From positions 1 through 36,800 of IMG/VR virus record IMGVR_UViG_3300034096_000409: a DNA stretch of 36,800 nucleotides. One strand, 5' to 3'. Source of the stretch: a virus. The first letter of the stretch is position 1, and each line of letters opens with the position of its first letter. A program made the translations under genes and the position numbers. The notes beneath the pieces were generated by a model. It worked only from the letters and a program-made list of their open reading frames with translations, was not told the origin of the DNA and did not search any database. Below are positions 9,435 to 17,053 of this stretch, piece by piece.

Positions 9435-9736
9435 TTTCCCGCGTCCGTCTGTGGGAATGAATCCTGAAACATCTGCATCATTTCAGCTATGGATTCATTA
9501 TCCAACCAGTCCGCAAGATCATCCTCCGTGAAGTCGGGCAACTTCTTGAATTGCCTGTAACCGCACGTGATGCCCGCATAGATAAGGTCTGCCACCACCG
9601 ACAATCGGGGCGCTCCGCCGGACATCGTTTGAAAGTCCTCTATAGCGGATCGCCCCGTTTTGCGTTCGTATTGAATGAGAGCGCCCATGCCAAATTTGAC
9701 AGGGTGCATTTTGCCGTTTAACTTGATTTGCGACAT
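9392..9736 (-). CDS. Tail assembly chaperone (gpG-like)
   Basis: 114 residues. It lies between the tail tube and tape-measure genes, the conserved place for the lambda G/GT chaperone pair. The N-terminal domain (MSQIKLNGKMHPVKFGMGAL and an acidic helix with LADWLD) resembles tail-chaperone proteins of HK97-like siphophages. The C-terminus is a short Pro/Lys-rich tail after the slippery codons Gly100-Asn101, ending at TAA 9394-9392. The unshifted product is this protein; a fraction of ribosomes should shift into the 9003-9434 frame. Confidence 0.82.
   Translation of the reverse strand: MSQIKLNGKMHPVKFGMGALIQYERKTGRSAIEDFQTMSGGAPRLSVVADLIYAGITCGYRQFKKLPDFTEDDLADWLDNESIAEMMQMFQDSFPQTDAGNANSPAKPTKQKRA
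9434..9440 (-). other. Programmed -1 ribosomal frameshift site (GGGAAAC)
   Basis: On the minus strand the heptamer is GGGAAAC, read in the zero frame as G GGA AAC. It fits the X XXY YYZ rule for tandem -1 slippage and differs only in its last base from the lambda G/GT site GGGAAAG. Slippage leads into an uninterrupted -1 frame encoding the gpT-like domain. It sits 40 bases before the zero-frame stop. Confidence 0.82.
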
Positions 9737-9767
9737 TTAGTGATGATTGATGTGATAAAAAGGATTA

Positions 9768-10178
9768 TTAGGAAATGGTTGTCTGTGCGAGCGCTCCGGT
9801 TCCCTGAAACTCTGCGGAGAATGTCACCGCCTCATCGTTACCGGAGGACTGGATTTGCAGGGATGATATGTACGCATTACCTGTGTACTTCTCTTCTCCC
9901 ACAGTTCCCGTTTGGAAAACAAGCGCTACCGATGTCTGACCGCTCCATGCGTCAAACAGTTCCTCTACGCCATTGGTAGCGGCAAAGTCCACGTTTCCGG
10001 TTACGGATGCTGTCCATGACTTCGCACCTGGTAGAAACTCTGAAACCGCGCTGCTGTCTTTGCAGGTGGTTTCAAACATATTGGTGGACATTGAGATGGA
10101 AGCATCTACCTGACAGGTCAAGGCGGCAGGCGTTGCTCCTGTGTAGAGCTTCATGTTCTTTGCTAATACTGTAGCCAT
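9768..10178 (-). CDS. Major tail (tube) protein
   Basis: 136 residues. A compact, beta-rich, Thr/Ser/Ala/Gly-rich protein directly upstream of the tail chaperones and downstream of the head-tail joining genes, the usual place of the tube protein. Features include an N-terminal VLAKNMKLYTG strand and internal SWTASVTGNVDF, comparable to TP901-1-type major tail proteins with their 'W.a.v.G..df' segment. It lies 2 bases after the preceding gene; 31 bases separate it from the chaperone gene. Confidence 0.82.
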   Translation of the reverse strand: MATVLAKNMKLYTGATPAALTCQVDASISMSTNMFETTCKDSSAVSEFLPGAKSWTASVTGNVDFAATNGVEELFDAWSGQTSVALVFQTGTVGEEKYTGNAYISSLQIQSSGNDEAVTFSAEFQGTGALAQTTIS

Positions 10179-10180
10179 TG

Positions 10181-10480
10181 TTAATCGTTGTTTTTGTTGA
10201 AGATGCGCCGCGCCTGTTGCTTTGGCGTTGTGTCGTTTGTATTCAAATCAGCCTCAATAGACGCGATAAATTGCGGCGTGGCTGTGATTGTCATGTTTTC
10301 AGCAAGTGGAACACACAGATTTTCAATCTTTGCTCCTAACGGATATTTGCGCGCCCGTGTGTCATCAGGCACTTGCTTTGCCGTTCCATTTGTCAGGAGT
10401 GGCTGTGCGTCACTCGGTGCAACATCCAGCACCGTACCTGCTCCCCAATTTTCGTAATCCTTCAGAAGTTGTATTTTCAT
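10181..10480 (-). CDS. Small protein of the head-tail region, unknown function
   Basis: 99 residues. The N-terminal 40 residues (MKIQLLKDY, then GAGTVLDV, then an Ala-containing helix and a GTAKQV end) have the pattern of small SH3/KOW-like phage proteins. The same layout is seen in the gene at 13038-13247. The C-terminal half is polar and ends in a basic and Asn/Asp-rich tail. It lies between the gp10-like and tube genes. No function can be assigned. Confidence 0.7.
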   Translation of the reverse strand: MKIQLLKDYENWGAGTVLDVAPSDAQPLLTNGTAKQVPDDTRARKYPLGAKIENLCVPLAENMTITATPQFIASIEADLNTNDTTPKQQARRIFNKNND

Positions 10481-10492
10481 GGTGTTGTCTTT

Positions 10493-10999
10493 TTATGTGA
10501 TGCCTTTCTTGTCGGCCTCTGAATTAACGCGCCTTGATAGCAGGCTTACAATGTTTTGCAGCGTTGCATCTCCTGCTGCTGCTATTGCATCCTCCACGAA
10601 TTTCTGTCCGGTGCGCACTTTGCCATTGCTCATTTTGACGTTGTTGTTTACCATGTGAACATAGTATCCGTCAACTGTTCTGCCTCCCAATAATGGCCCG
10701 ATAATAACGCCGGACTTCATTCTTCTAAAGTTCAATATCCGGTATGCTTTGCGAAGATTGCCAGGTCGGTAAGTTGCCAGTTTAACACCGAATCCTTTAG
10801 GCATCCGCTTTCCCTTCTTTTTGATACGCTTGTATCTGCTGTGCGGCTTCGATCCCACCGGAACACGGCCCTTGAGCGCCGAAACCAACAACCCGCCCGC
10901 CTCTTTTATGTCGTTCTTTGCGTCACGCTGCACATCCTTTGACATCCTGCGAAGTTTGCCACCGAGTAAGTTTATTTCCTGCTGTAACCTCGCATCCAT
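10493..10999 (-). CDS. HK97 gp10-like head-tail / tail-completion protein
   Basis: 168 residues. Strongly basic in the middle (KRIKKKGKRMPKG), with LVSALKGRVPVGSK near residues 37-51 and a C-terminal YYVHMVNNNV segment followed by a helix with FVEDAIAAA. This is the pattern of HK97 gp10-like proteins, which take part in head-tail joining. The ATG overlaps the stop codon of the preceding tail-completion gene by one base (TAATG). Confidence 0.8.
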   Translation of the reverse strand: MDARLQQEINLLGGKLRRMSKDVQRDAKNDIKEAGGLLVSALKGRVPVGSKPHSRYKRIKKKGKRMPKGFGVKLATYRPGNLRKAYRILNFRRMKSGVIIGPLLGGRTVDGYYVHMVNNNVKMSNGKVRTGQKFVEDAIAAAGDATLQNIVSLLSRRVNSEADKKGIT

Positions 11000-11406
11000 T
11001 AGTTAGCAGTTATGAACTGATAAACAGATGTGCGTGAAACAAACAGGACATCCTCATCCATACCATCAGTAGATGAAATGTATTTGCAGCCCTCCACCGT
11101 TACGCCTCCGGCTATGCCTGTAACAAAGTCAAGGGCATCTCTGACTGCCACATCTACATTATCCAACGCTCCGTATGCGTTTAATCCCTGCTTTGCTTCT
11201 GCCCAATAAGTGAAAGTTACGGTTGCTGTGTCGTGGTCGCTCTTCCTGTCCTTTTGGTTATCGGTCGGCACGTTTGACACCGTGAACACAATGGCAGGAT
11301 AAACCGCATCTTCAGGGATAAACACCGGATAAATACGAGTGCCAACAAGCGCCGTGACGGCTGCTGTTGCGCTTAATTTGGCGTAAACGTATTGACCTAC
11401 TTTCAT
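10999..11406 (-). CDS. Tail completion protein, DUF3168/gp17-like
   Basis: 135 residues. The N-terminus has VGQYVYAKLSATAAVTALVG followed by RIYPVFIPEDAVYPAIVF, the recognisable start of DUF3168 tail-completion (terminator) proteins. The rest is alternating strands and a helix with VAVRDAL. It is translationally linked to its neighbours by one-base overlaps (TGATG upstream, TAATG downstream), giving the HK97-type run connector, adaptor, gp10, terminator. Confidence 0.82.
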   Translation of the reverse strand: MKVGQYVYAKLSATAAVTALVGTRIYPVFIPEDAVYPAIVFTVSNVPTDNQKDRKSDHDTATVTFTYWAEAKQGLNAYGALDNVDVAVRDALDFVTGIAGGVTVEGCKYISSTDGMDEDVLFVSRTSVYQFITAN

Positions 11407-11738
11407 CAGTCGTGCCTTTGTGCTGTGATTAACAGCGATTGCCTGAAGTCAGGCTTTTGGATGTACATTATATCAAAAAGATCGCCTTCAAAGTTGATCC
11501 TCATTTTCTCGTTTAGTCCGTCACGATATGCAATATCGAATGTGACGGCTGTTTGTGTGGTGGGCCTGTCTGCCATCATCTCATCTGCATTGCCTCCCAT
11601 CTTGTATGTGACCTTTGCCCACACTTCAGTATATCGCGTCCAGGTTAACAACTCCTGTCCGGATGTTCCGCGTGACGTTGTAGGCTGCTCAAACATAATC
11701 CTGTGCCGCCTTTCGCCTATTTGTGTCTGCTTCGCCAT
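11406..11738 (-). CDS. Head-tail adaptor / head closure protein
   Basis: 110 residues. It has the signature of the phage head-tail joining family: GERRHRIMFEQP at the N-terminus, a central Trp followed by VWAKVTY, then TFDIAYRDGLNEKMRINF and a C-terminal strand. This family includes SPP1 gp16-like closure proteins. It starts 8 bases after the connector gene. Confidence 0.85.
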   Translation of the reverse strand: MAKQTQIGERRHRIMFEQPTTSRGTSGQELLTWTRYTEVWAKVTYKMGGNADEMMADRPTTQTAVTFDIAYRDGLNEKMRINFEGDLFDIMYIQKPDFRQSLLITAQRHD

Positions 11739-11746
11739 GTTTCAAA

Positions 11747-12370
11747 TTATATCCAGCGCCTAAGCGGTTGAAGCAGAACATCTGACATACTGAACTCCGT
11801 TTCGCGGCTGTCCTCCCTGTTGGTGTATGCTCTTCCAATGCGTGAAAGGATACCAAGTCGCACGGTGTCAGGTATATTGATTGAACTTGTGCCATATCCG
11901 GCTGTGTACGTGATTGTCACAGCGTCCGGCCTGATTTGCACATCCGAAGGGTAACTGTAATTTACTTTGGGCATGACGGTTGCGCCACCTGATGTTACTT
12001 TTACATCGTACTGATTTGATGGCCATGTGGTCAGCGTGCCGGAACTGTTGTAGTATTCAATCGCAGAAATTGACTGAATCGGAACAAGTCCGGCCAAAGT
12101 CATAGGCCGAAGGCTGTCATAAGGGAATTGCTTGTGGCATTCAGATACGACCTTGTTAAGAAGAGCGACCTGATACGACCTTTCAATCAGATCGCATTGC
12201 GCCCGAATAAGCAGCATCAGGTACTCATCATCATGACGCAGGTCATCCATGCGAAGTTGCGCCCTGGCATCCTCGATGGCTACGGGCAACTCTTCGCTGA
12301 TAGTTTCAGCATTGACCGTGTAGCCTGTGTAGTACGGGCTGTGTGTGGTATTGTAGTCTGATGCTATCAT
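11747..12370 (-). CDS. Head-tail connector, HK97 gp6-like
   Basis: 207 residues. The N-terminal half has ARAQLRMDDLRHDDEYLMLL followed by a helix with RAQCDLIERSYQVALL, the usual 'L..d...dd..l..lI.aA...iE' pattern of gp6-like connectors. A beta domain follows, and a C-terminal helix (RLGILSRIGRAYTNRED). These rings bind beneath the portal and give the platform for the adaptor. Start overlaps the preceding gene as ATGA. Confidence 0.82.
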   Translation of the reverse strand: MIASDYNTTHSPYYTGYTVNAETISEELPVAIEDARAQLRMDDLRHDDEYLMLLIRAQCDLIERSYQVALLNKVVSECHKQFPYDSLRPMTLAGLVPIQSISAIEYYNSSGTLTTWPSNQYDVKVTSGGATVMPKVNYSYPSDVQIRPDAVTITYTAGYGTSSINIPDTVRLGILSRIGRAYTNREDSRETEFSMSDVLLQPLRRWI

Positions 12371-12648
12371 GTGATATAGATGATTGTTCCTTTGGTTGCG
12401 CTGTCGTGTGCTGCTCCTGCACGATACGCTGTCTTACCAGCGGCTATTGCGGCATCGTTTGAATTGTATTCAGGTAACGCGCCTAAGATAGCGTTAATGG
12501 TTGTCCAACTCGTATCGTAATCAGTTGATGTGTCCTTTACTATCAGCTGCCCTGCTGTTCCTCCGGATGGCACACCAGCGCCCACCATAGACACAGGGAA
12601 CTGAACCGTGATGTTAGAGGAATTGAGTGTAACCTGAATATCTGCCAT
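12367..12648 (-). CDS. Small structural protein with fibre-type motif
   Basis: 93 residues. The middle contains GGTAGQLIVKDTSTDYDTSW, a motif repeated in phage fibres and decoration proteins of Bacteroidota phages, and the C-terminal half is Ala/Gly/Thr rich with two Ala-Gly turns. It lies between a beta-sandwich protein and the head-tail connector, so it may decorate the head. No catalytic motif is visible. Confidence 0.65.
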   Translation of the reverse strand: MADIQVTLNSSNITVQFPVSMVGAGVPSGGTAGQLIVKDTSTDYDTSWTTINAILGALPEYNSNDAAIAAGKTAYRAGAAHDSATKGTIIYIT

Positions 12649-12650
12649 GA

Positions 12651-13034
12651 CTATGCCGTGATTTTATCAATCAGCGTGATGGTGGCCCGAAAGAGGACAT
12701 ACACCACACCGGATGACAGGGTTAATTTCAGGTCGGTATTCAGCACGTTTGAAATTGGCAGCGTTCCGGTTCCTACCGCTTCCGGGCTGATTGTCATTTG
12801 CCCGCTTGTCGGATTGGTCAGCGCAATGCCTGCATTTGCTGTGGTTGTAAGCGTTAATAACACGCTACCGGACGCGCTCTTTATCTGCATGGTAGCAGTT
12901 GCACCTGTAAGGTTTACAGGCGTGCCGTTAGTGTCCTCCACAGTAACCGTGAAGGCAGTTGTGCGGCTTTTGTACCATTCTAACGCCACGTATGGCGGTC
13001 GAAGAGATAGAAGTTGCGCGTCCGTTGTAGCCAT
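12651..13034 (-). CDS. Beta-sandwich structural protein, possible head decoration or neck protein
   Basis: 127 residues. The pattern TTAFTVTVEDTNGTPVNLTG, TATMQIKSASG, a short turn and GQMTISPEA is that of Ig-like beta-sandwich domains found in phage decoration and baseplate proteins. It lies 3 bases after the small gene that follows the major capsid protein, where decoration proteins are often encoded. The exact role is not shown by sequence. Confidence 0.65.
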   Translation of the reverse strand: MATTDAQLLSLRPPYVALEWYKSRTTAFTVTVEDTNGTPVNLTGATATMQIKSASGSVLLTLTTTANAGIALTNPTSGQMTISPEAVGTGTLPISNVLNTDLKLTLSSGVVYVLFRATITLIDKITA

Positions 13035-13037
13035 GTG

Positions 13038-13247
13038 TTATTTCTTACGCTTTTCGCTTGTCGGTGGAAGTCCGGCCGCACGTTCTACTTTGGGCTGCTC
13101 TTCTTGTAACGCGATAGCAAGGCCACCACGAATGAGGGAAAGCGCACGGTTAGCAGGCATATCAACTTCCTGCCCTTTACCGTAACTGAACGATTGCTTT
13201 GTGTCCGGATCGTTACCGACAAGCGATTCAAGAATACGTACCTTCAT
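13038..13247 (-). CDS. Small protein after the capsid gene, unknown function
   Basis: 69 residues. The start at 13247 is chosen because it overlaps the capsid stop as TGATG and because a longer start would run into the capsid gene. The layout (MKVRILESLVG, GKGQEVDMPANRAL, GGLAIAL, basic tail) matches small phage proteins with a KOW/SH3-like core, and resembles the product of 10181-10480. It may be a capsid-associated or connector-accessory protein. Confidence 0.68.
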   Translation of the reverse strand: MKVRILESLVGNDPDTKQSFSYGKGQEVDMPANRALSLIRGGLAIALQEEQPKVERAAGLPPTSEKRKK

Positions 13248-14467
13248 CAGGATGCGGCTGTGATAAGGTGCTTGATTGCTGCTGTGTTGATGCATTCGCC
13301 ATCGAAGCGCATCCATCCCTGGAAGCCGACAAGTCCGTTCTCGCTGTACAGTTCATCACGGCGTGCGATAATCATATCCTGCACCATGCGGACAATGTAC
13401 TTGCTGAAGTCACCCACAAGAATCAATTTGGATGAAGCGTTGATGCTGCTATCCATGTCCTGATTGATGTAGTAGCGCGTGCCGTCAATCAGGTCGGGCT
13501 GACCTGCTACGTATGAAGGCATCCACAGCGGGCGGTTTTGGCTGTCAACGAGCTTCTTGATAGCAAGCAGAACGGCATCATTGAACATGAATCCAAACTG
13601 CGGGCTGTTGCGATATGCCGGGTCAATGCTGTGCTTCAGGTCAAGGATTTCCAGATACGTGAAGGCGGTTGCAGACGCGGCTGTCTTACCGAGTGTGGAA
13701 GCGGTCACAATGCCGTTTGGATCGCCGGAACCGTCACCCGTGGTACACTCCTGATTCAGGATACGACCGAAGCGAGGTGCAAAGGCGTTGCGCACTTCCT
13801 GTTCGATGTTGTACGCATTGTCCTGAAGCAACTCATAGGACACCTTTACGAGCGTGCCGTACTTGTATGCGTCAAGCTGCTTTTGGCCGAATGTCAGGTC
13901 TTGCACGGTGAAAGATGCTGCCTCACCAACCTTTACAGCTTTGGTGGTGGTGTCATCTTCAGTTGGCCAATACAGAGTGCTGCCTGTTGCGGTGCGAAGC
14001 ACACGACACGCCTGAAGGATGCCGCTGTAATCGAGCATTGCGCGCTCGATTTCGGGCTGCCATTCATCAGGAACCAAGTAGCCACCGAGCGAATCGGTAC
14101 CTACAAGCTGATTGCTTGTTCCGCGCTTTTCGATCAGGATACTGCGCGTTTCGTTGTCCAGGTTACCCCATCCTATGCGCAGGAAATCCGTGTAGGCGCT
14201 GCGATAATCGCGCTCTTTGCCTTTGTCGGCTGCCTTTGGCGCATTATCAAATTTGGCTTTGACGTTGCGCGCCTCAAGCGCCTCAATCGCTTCATTTGCC
14301 TGAATAGACGCTGTGAGTGCTGCCTCATCAGCCTCCATCTTGCGCCATGATGTGAGTTCTTCCTCACTCATAGCACGCCCTTCTGTGGCTGCTTTGGTGG
14401 CGGTCGCTTTCATCTGTTCGACAATCCGCGCCCGTGAATCGTAAAGGGTTTGAATACCAGTTACCAT
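13247..14467 (-). CDS. Major capsid protein, HK97 fold
   Basis: 406 residues. Residues 1 to about 105 form a charged, helical delta-domain-like region that in this family acts as scaffold and is removed by the prohead protease. The mature part begins with SLGGYLVPDEWQPEIE and includes LTFGQKQLDAYKYGTLVKVS and RRDELYSENGLVGFQGW, segments of HK97-type capsid proteins. The gene directly follows the protease gene with a one-base overlap (TAATG). Confidence 0.94.
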   Translation of the reverse strand: MVTGIQTLYDSRARIVEQMKATATKAATEGRAMSEEELTSWRKMEADEAALTASIQANEAIEALEARNVKAKFDNAPKAADKGKERDYRSAYTDFLRIGWGNLDNETRSILIEKRGTSNQLVGTDSLGGYLVPDEWQPEIERAMLDYSGILQACRVLRTATGSTLYWPTEDDTTTKAVKVGEAASFTVQDLTFGQKQLDAYKYGTLVKVSYELLQDNAYNIEQEVRNAFAPRFGRILNQECTTGDGSGDPNGIVTASTLGKTAASATAFTYLEILDLKHSIDPAYRNSPQFGFMFNDAVLLAIKKLVDSQNRPLWMPSYVAGQPDLIDGTRYYINQDMDSSINASSKLILVGDFSKYIVRMVQDMIIARRDELYSENGLVGFQGWMRFDGECINTAAIKHLITAAS

Positions 14468-15366
14468 TAGTTAGTTTGTTTGCGTTGAAAGATAGCTGCT
14501 TTCCGGTCAAGAGCGCGGATTAGCAGATTGTAAGTTTCTGTAAGTTCGGCATTAACCGACCTTTGATTTTCAGTTGTGCTTAGCGCCTGTATAGCTGCTG
14601 CGAGCGTTGCAACAAGCGCTGTATTTTCATCAGCACGCGCATTCAAAAGCGCTGCCAGGTCATTGGCTGCTGACAAATCAGGATTGACTGATGCAATCAT
14701 GGTCATCTTGTCAGCGTATCCTTTGAGTTCAGCCACCGATTCATTCAGGCATTCAATTGTGCCTGTGATTGCCTCAATAGCCTGTGCCTTTGGCGGCATC
14801 TCTTCATAGCCTTCGCCGTTGCGCTTTGCCATCTCCAGCGACCGCATCGCAACTGATGTATCCGGATTGGCAGGATAGGTAACGGGTGAAGCATCGAACA
14901 CGCGCTTTACTTTGGTAATTACTCGATGCTCTTTGCCGTCTTTCATGCGCCACTCGTCACCGACTGACATACCCGCCTCATTGCGCGCAATTTGGAACGA
15001 CCACGAACTTTGATCTATGTCACCGCGCTTGAGCGCTTCAATGAGATTCTGTCCGGTCGGGCTGTCCGGTATGGATGCCCTGTACCACATTCCCGTCTCA
15101 TCCGTGCCAACTGTGGCTGTGCCTGACTTCGTGCGACCAATAATCAGATTGGGATCGTGGTTAAACAGGATGCGCACGTCTGACATATCAGCCTCCGAAA
15201 GTGCAGAGCGCTGTATCTCTTCGGTGAAGTATCCCATGTCGTAGGATTTACCCCACTTCAGCGCATAGCCAAAAACAGACGGTTTGCCGTCCTCCGTCAT
15301 CCGGATTTCCACGCCTTCAGTAAAGGAACGTATTTCAGGCTGTAGCGCTTGCTTGCTGTTGTCCAT
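14467..15366 (-). CDS. Prohead maturation protease, HK97 family (S78), with long C-terminal extension
   Basis: 299 residues. The protease core has the catalytic His in ILFNHDPN (about residue 70) and the Ser in the SSWSF segment (about 138-142), equivalent to the family's S-F motif, followed by VFDASPVTYPANPDTSVA. It would cleave the capsid delta domain inside the prohead. Residues from about 185 to 299 form an extra helical, Ala-rich and acidic region that could serve as a second scaffold segment. The start overlaps the portal gene by 32 bases. Confidence 0.9.
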   Translation of the reverse strand: MDNSKQALQPEIRSFTEGVEIRMTEDGKPSVFGYALKWGKSYDMGYFTEEIQRSALSEADMSDVRILFNHDPNLIIGRTKSGTATVGTDETGMWYRASIPDSPTGQNLIEALKRGDIDQSSWSFQIARNEAGMSVGDEWRMKDGKEHRVITKVKRVFDASPVTYPANPDTSVAMRSLEMAKRNGEGYEEMPPKAQAIEAITGTIECLNESVAELKGYADKMTMIASVNPDLSAANDLAALLNARADENTALVATLAAAIQALSTTENQRSVNAELTETYNLLIRALDRKAAIFQRKQTN

Positions 15367-16627
15367 TGTCTTGTATGTTGTCAGCCTGCACTACGTCCGG
15401 CTGTTCGTTATTCAAAGTAGGGTTGTACACAGTATCGCCGGATGTCACCGGATTCATGTTCTCCAACCTCCGCACTTCGTTAGGTGTCATCCAGCCCGGA
15501 GTTGAAACAGAGCCGAGCGCACGGGCGAAGTATTCAGAACGTGATTTGGTGTCGCCGCGAAGCAGGGCATCAACATTGAAGCGAAAGAACATTCTGTTTT
15601 TCTCTGATTCAAACAGTAACTTTCTGTTGAGTTCCTGCTCCCAATTCTTTAGCCAGGGGCGCAACGTGTCGCGCACGAACTCAAGGCTTTGGTGTTCGAT
15701 GTTGTTGTTGGTTGATCGCTCAAGGTCACCGACCATGTGAGGCGGTATGCGGTATATCCGGCAAACATCGTGCAGCGATAACTTTGCCGTTTCAATGAAC
15801 ATGGCATCTGCGGGCTTCAGCGTCAATGGCACGAACTCCATACCCGCTTCCAGTACAGGCGTTTTTCCTGCGTTGTCGCGGCCTGTGTACCTGCTCTGCC
15901 AACTGTCACGCAGATTCTGTGCCTGATCCGGCGCAAGCCTGCCAGGGTGTTTCAGGTAGCCATTAATCAAAGTGCCGTTTTTCCACAGGCTTCCCTGCGT
16001 CTGTGTGGTGGCTATACCAAGTCCTACATTCTCCCTGAATAGGGTAATAGGGGATTTGCCCTCAATGCCGTTGCTGCTGATGCCCTTGACGTGAATAATG
16101 TCACGTGCGCGAACTGGAAGAGTGCGCTCTACATAACCACCTGCCGTGCTGCGTTGGTCAAATATGCGATACCAAAGGCGGCCTTCAGGGTCAAGTTCAG
16201 GCTTTACCCAGTTGGGGTTTTCTATGATGCGGAGTTCGACCGGGCGGCGGTTGCCATCGCGGATGATGTCTGCATAGAAGTTGCCATGAAGCGCAAGGTG
16301 CAGCATAGCGGTTGACCGAAAGTCAAATGACGTGTACAACTCCGAAGGCTCCGCGCCTATCAGGCGTGTACGTGTGTCGTTTGACAATTCGTTAACAACT
16401 TCACCCGTATCTATGTAAAGTGCGACAGGAAGCGATGCGACTGATTCGGATAGAATCTTTGCGCACGCGAATACACCCGCGTGTGTCAGGGCTGTTTCTC
16501 CGTTCACATTTACGCCTGAACGGGTAGGTTTTCCACCCATCCACGTGTACATCCATTCTGCTGGATGCGATAGGCTGTTGCGTTGTTCGCTTTGAAATAT
16601 GCCGCGTATCTGTGAGATAATGCCCAT
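15335..16627 (-). CDS. Portal protein, HK97 family
   Basis: 430 residues from the start at 16627. The sequence has THAGVFACAKILSESVASLP, the LHGNFYADIIRDGNRRPVEL segment, DIIHVKGISSNGIEGKSPI, and IPPHMVGDLERSTNNNIEHQ near the C-terminal third, all typical of HK97-type portals. The longer frame starting at 16720 is rejected because it would translate through a rho-independent terminator and the promoter. The promoter places the transcript start within a few bases of this ATG. It is the first gene of the late operon. Confidence 0.93.
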   Translation of the reverse strand: MGIISQIRGIFQSEQRNSLSHPAEWMYTWMGGKPTRSGVNVNGETALTHAGVFACAKILSESVASLPVALYIDTGEVVNELSNDTRTRLIGAEPSELYTSFDFRSTAMLHLALHGNFYADIIRDGNRRPVELRIIENPNWVKPELDPEGRLWYRIFDQRSTAGGYVERTLPVRARDIIHVKGISSNGIEGKSPITLFRENVGLGIATTQTQGSLWKNGTLINGYLKHPGRLAPDQAQNLRDSWQSRYTGRDNAGKTPVLEAGMEFVPLTLKPADAMFIETAKLSLHDVCRIYRIPPHMVGDLERSTNNNIEHQSLEFVRDTLRPWLKNWEQELNRKLLFESEKNRMFFRFNVDALLRGDTKSRSEYFARALGSVSTPGWMTPNEVRRLENMNPVTSGDTVYNPTLNNEQPDVVQADNIQDNGQQQASATA

Positions 16628-16634
16628 TGCAATA

Positions 16635-16663
16635 CAAAGGTATCGGATATGCAAGCGGGCAAA
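16635..16663 (-). promoter_or_regulatory. Late promoter for the portal/structural operon
   Basis: On the minus strand a TTTG (16663-16660) is followed after 17 bases by TACCTTTG (16642-16635), an exact match to the Bacteroidota -7 box TAnnTTTG with a -33 TTG. It lies just after the terminator at 16688-16711. Only 7 bases separate the -7 box from the portal ATG, so the transcript would be leaderless or nearly so. Confidence 0.78.
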
Positions 16664-16687
16664 TAAAAAACATGATGAAAATAAAAA

Positions 16688-16711
16688 GCCCACCTGATTA
16701 ATCAAGTGGGC
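16688..16711 (-). terminator. Rho-independent terminator before the portal gene
   Basis: On the minus strand a 10-bp stem (GCCCAC arm, one G-U pair) with a TTAA loop is followed by TTTTTATTTT. It separates the terminase/accessory transcript from the late operon. Confidence 0.85.
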
Positions 16712-16746
16712 CGGAACCAAAATAACATGAAACGATCTCTAACAAA

Positions 16747-17004
16747 CTATGCGGTAGCGGCCTTTACCGCCCACATTGCAGCCTCTTCATAAGCAGTTTG
16801 GGCTAAAGAGGCAAGCCTTGCGTCTTTTTCTTTCAATTCTTCGCATAAATCAATCAATTCAGCCGTTTTTTGCTTAATTAAATTGATTTCGCTTTTGTCC
16901 ATTGGATTAAAAGAAGCCCTAACCCTTCTTTGCCCAATCGAACCAGGTTGATCTGAAAAACTTACTGATGCAGGACTTTCATCTTTGTTTTTAATTTCGC
17001 TCAT
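16747..17004 (-). CDS. Acb2/Tad1-hairpin-like protein, possible cyclic-nucleotide sponge
   Basis: 85 residues. After a polar N-terminus (1-24) come QRRVRASFNP (25-34), a helix (38-58: INLIKQKTAELIDLCEEL) and a second helix ending in EEAAMWAVKAATA (73-85). I recognise this arrangement, especially the final Met-Trp-Ala-Val-Lys-Ala, as that of small phage proteins of the Acb2/Tad1 hairpin family. Acb2 binds the cyclic oligonucleotide signals of CBASS and Tad1 binds the cyclic ADP-ribose signal of Thoeris. It lies between terminase and portal, a typical accessory spot, and is followed by a strong terminator. Call rests on recalled family pattern, not a search. Confidence 0.6.
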   Translation of the reverse strand: MSEIKNKDESPASVSFSDQPGSIGQRRVRASFNPMDKSEINLIKQKTAELIDLCEELKEKDARLASLAQTAYEEAAMWAVKAATA

Positions 17005-17053
17005 TGTGTTTTTGATTTAGTTAAAAAAAACATTGCCTAATCAATGTATTTTA

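Noticed and set aside
13538-14350. Long plus-strand frame inside the capsid gene (270 codons)
   Set aside because: The minus strand encodes a clear HK97 capsid protein, and the plus frame has no motif or promoter.
16628-16720. N-terminal extension of the portal protein
   Set aside because: It would be translated from DNA that forms a terminator and promoter; the start at 16627 fits the family.
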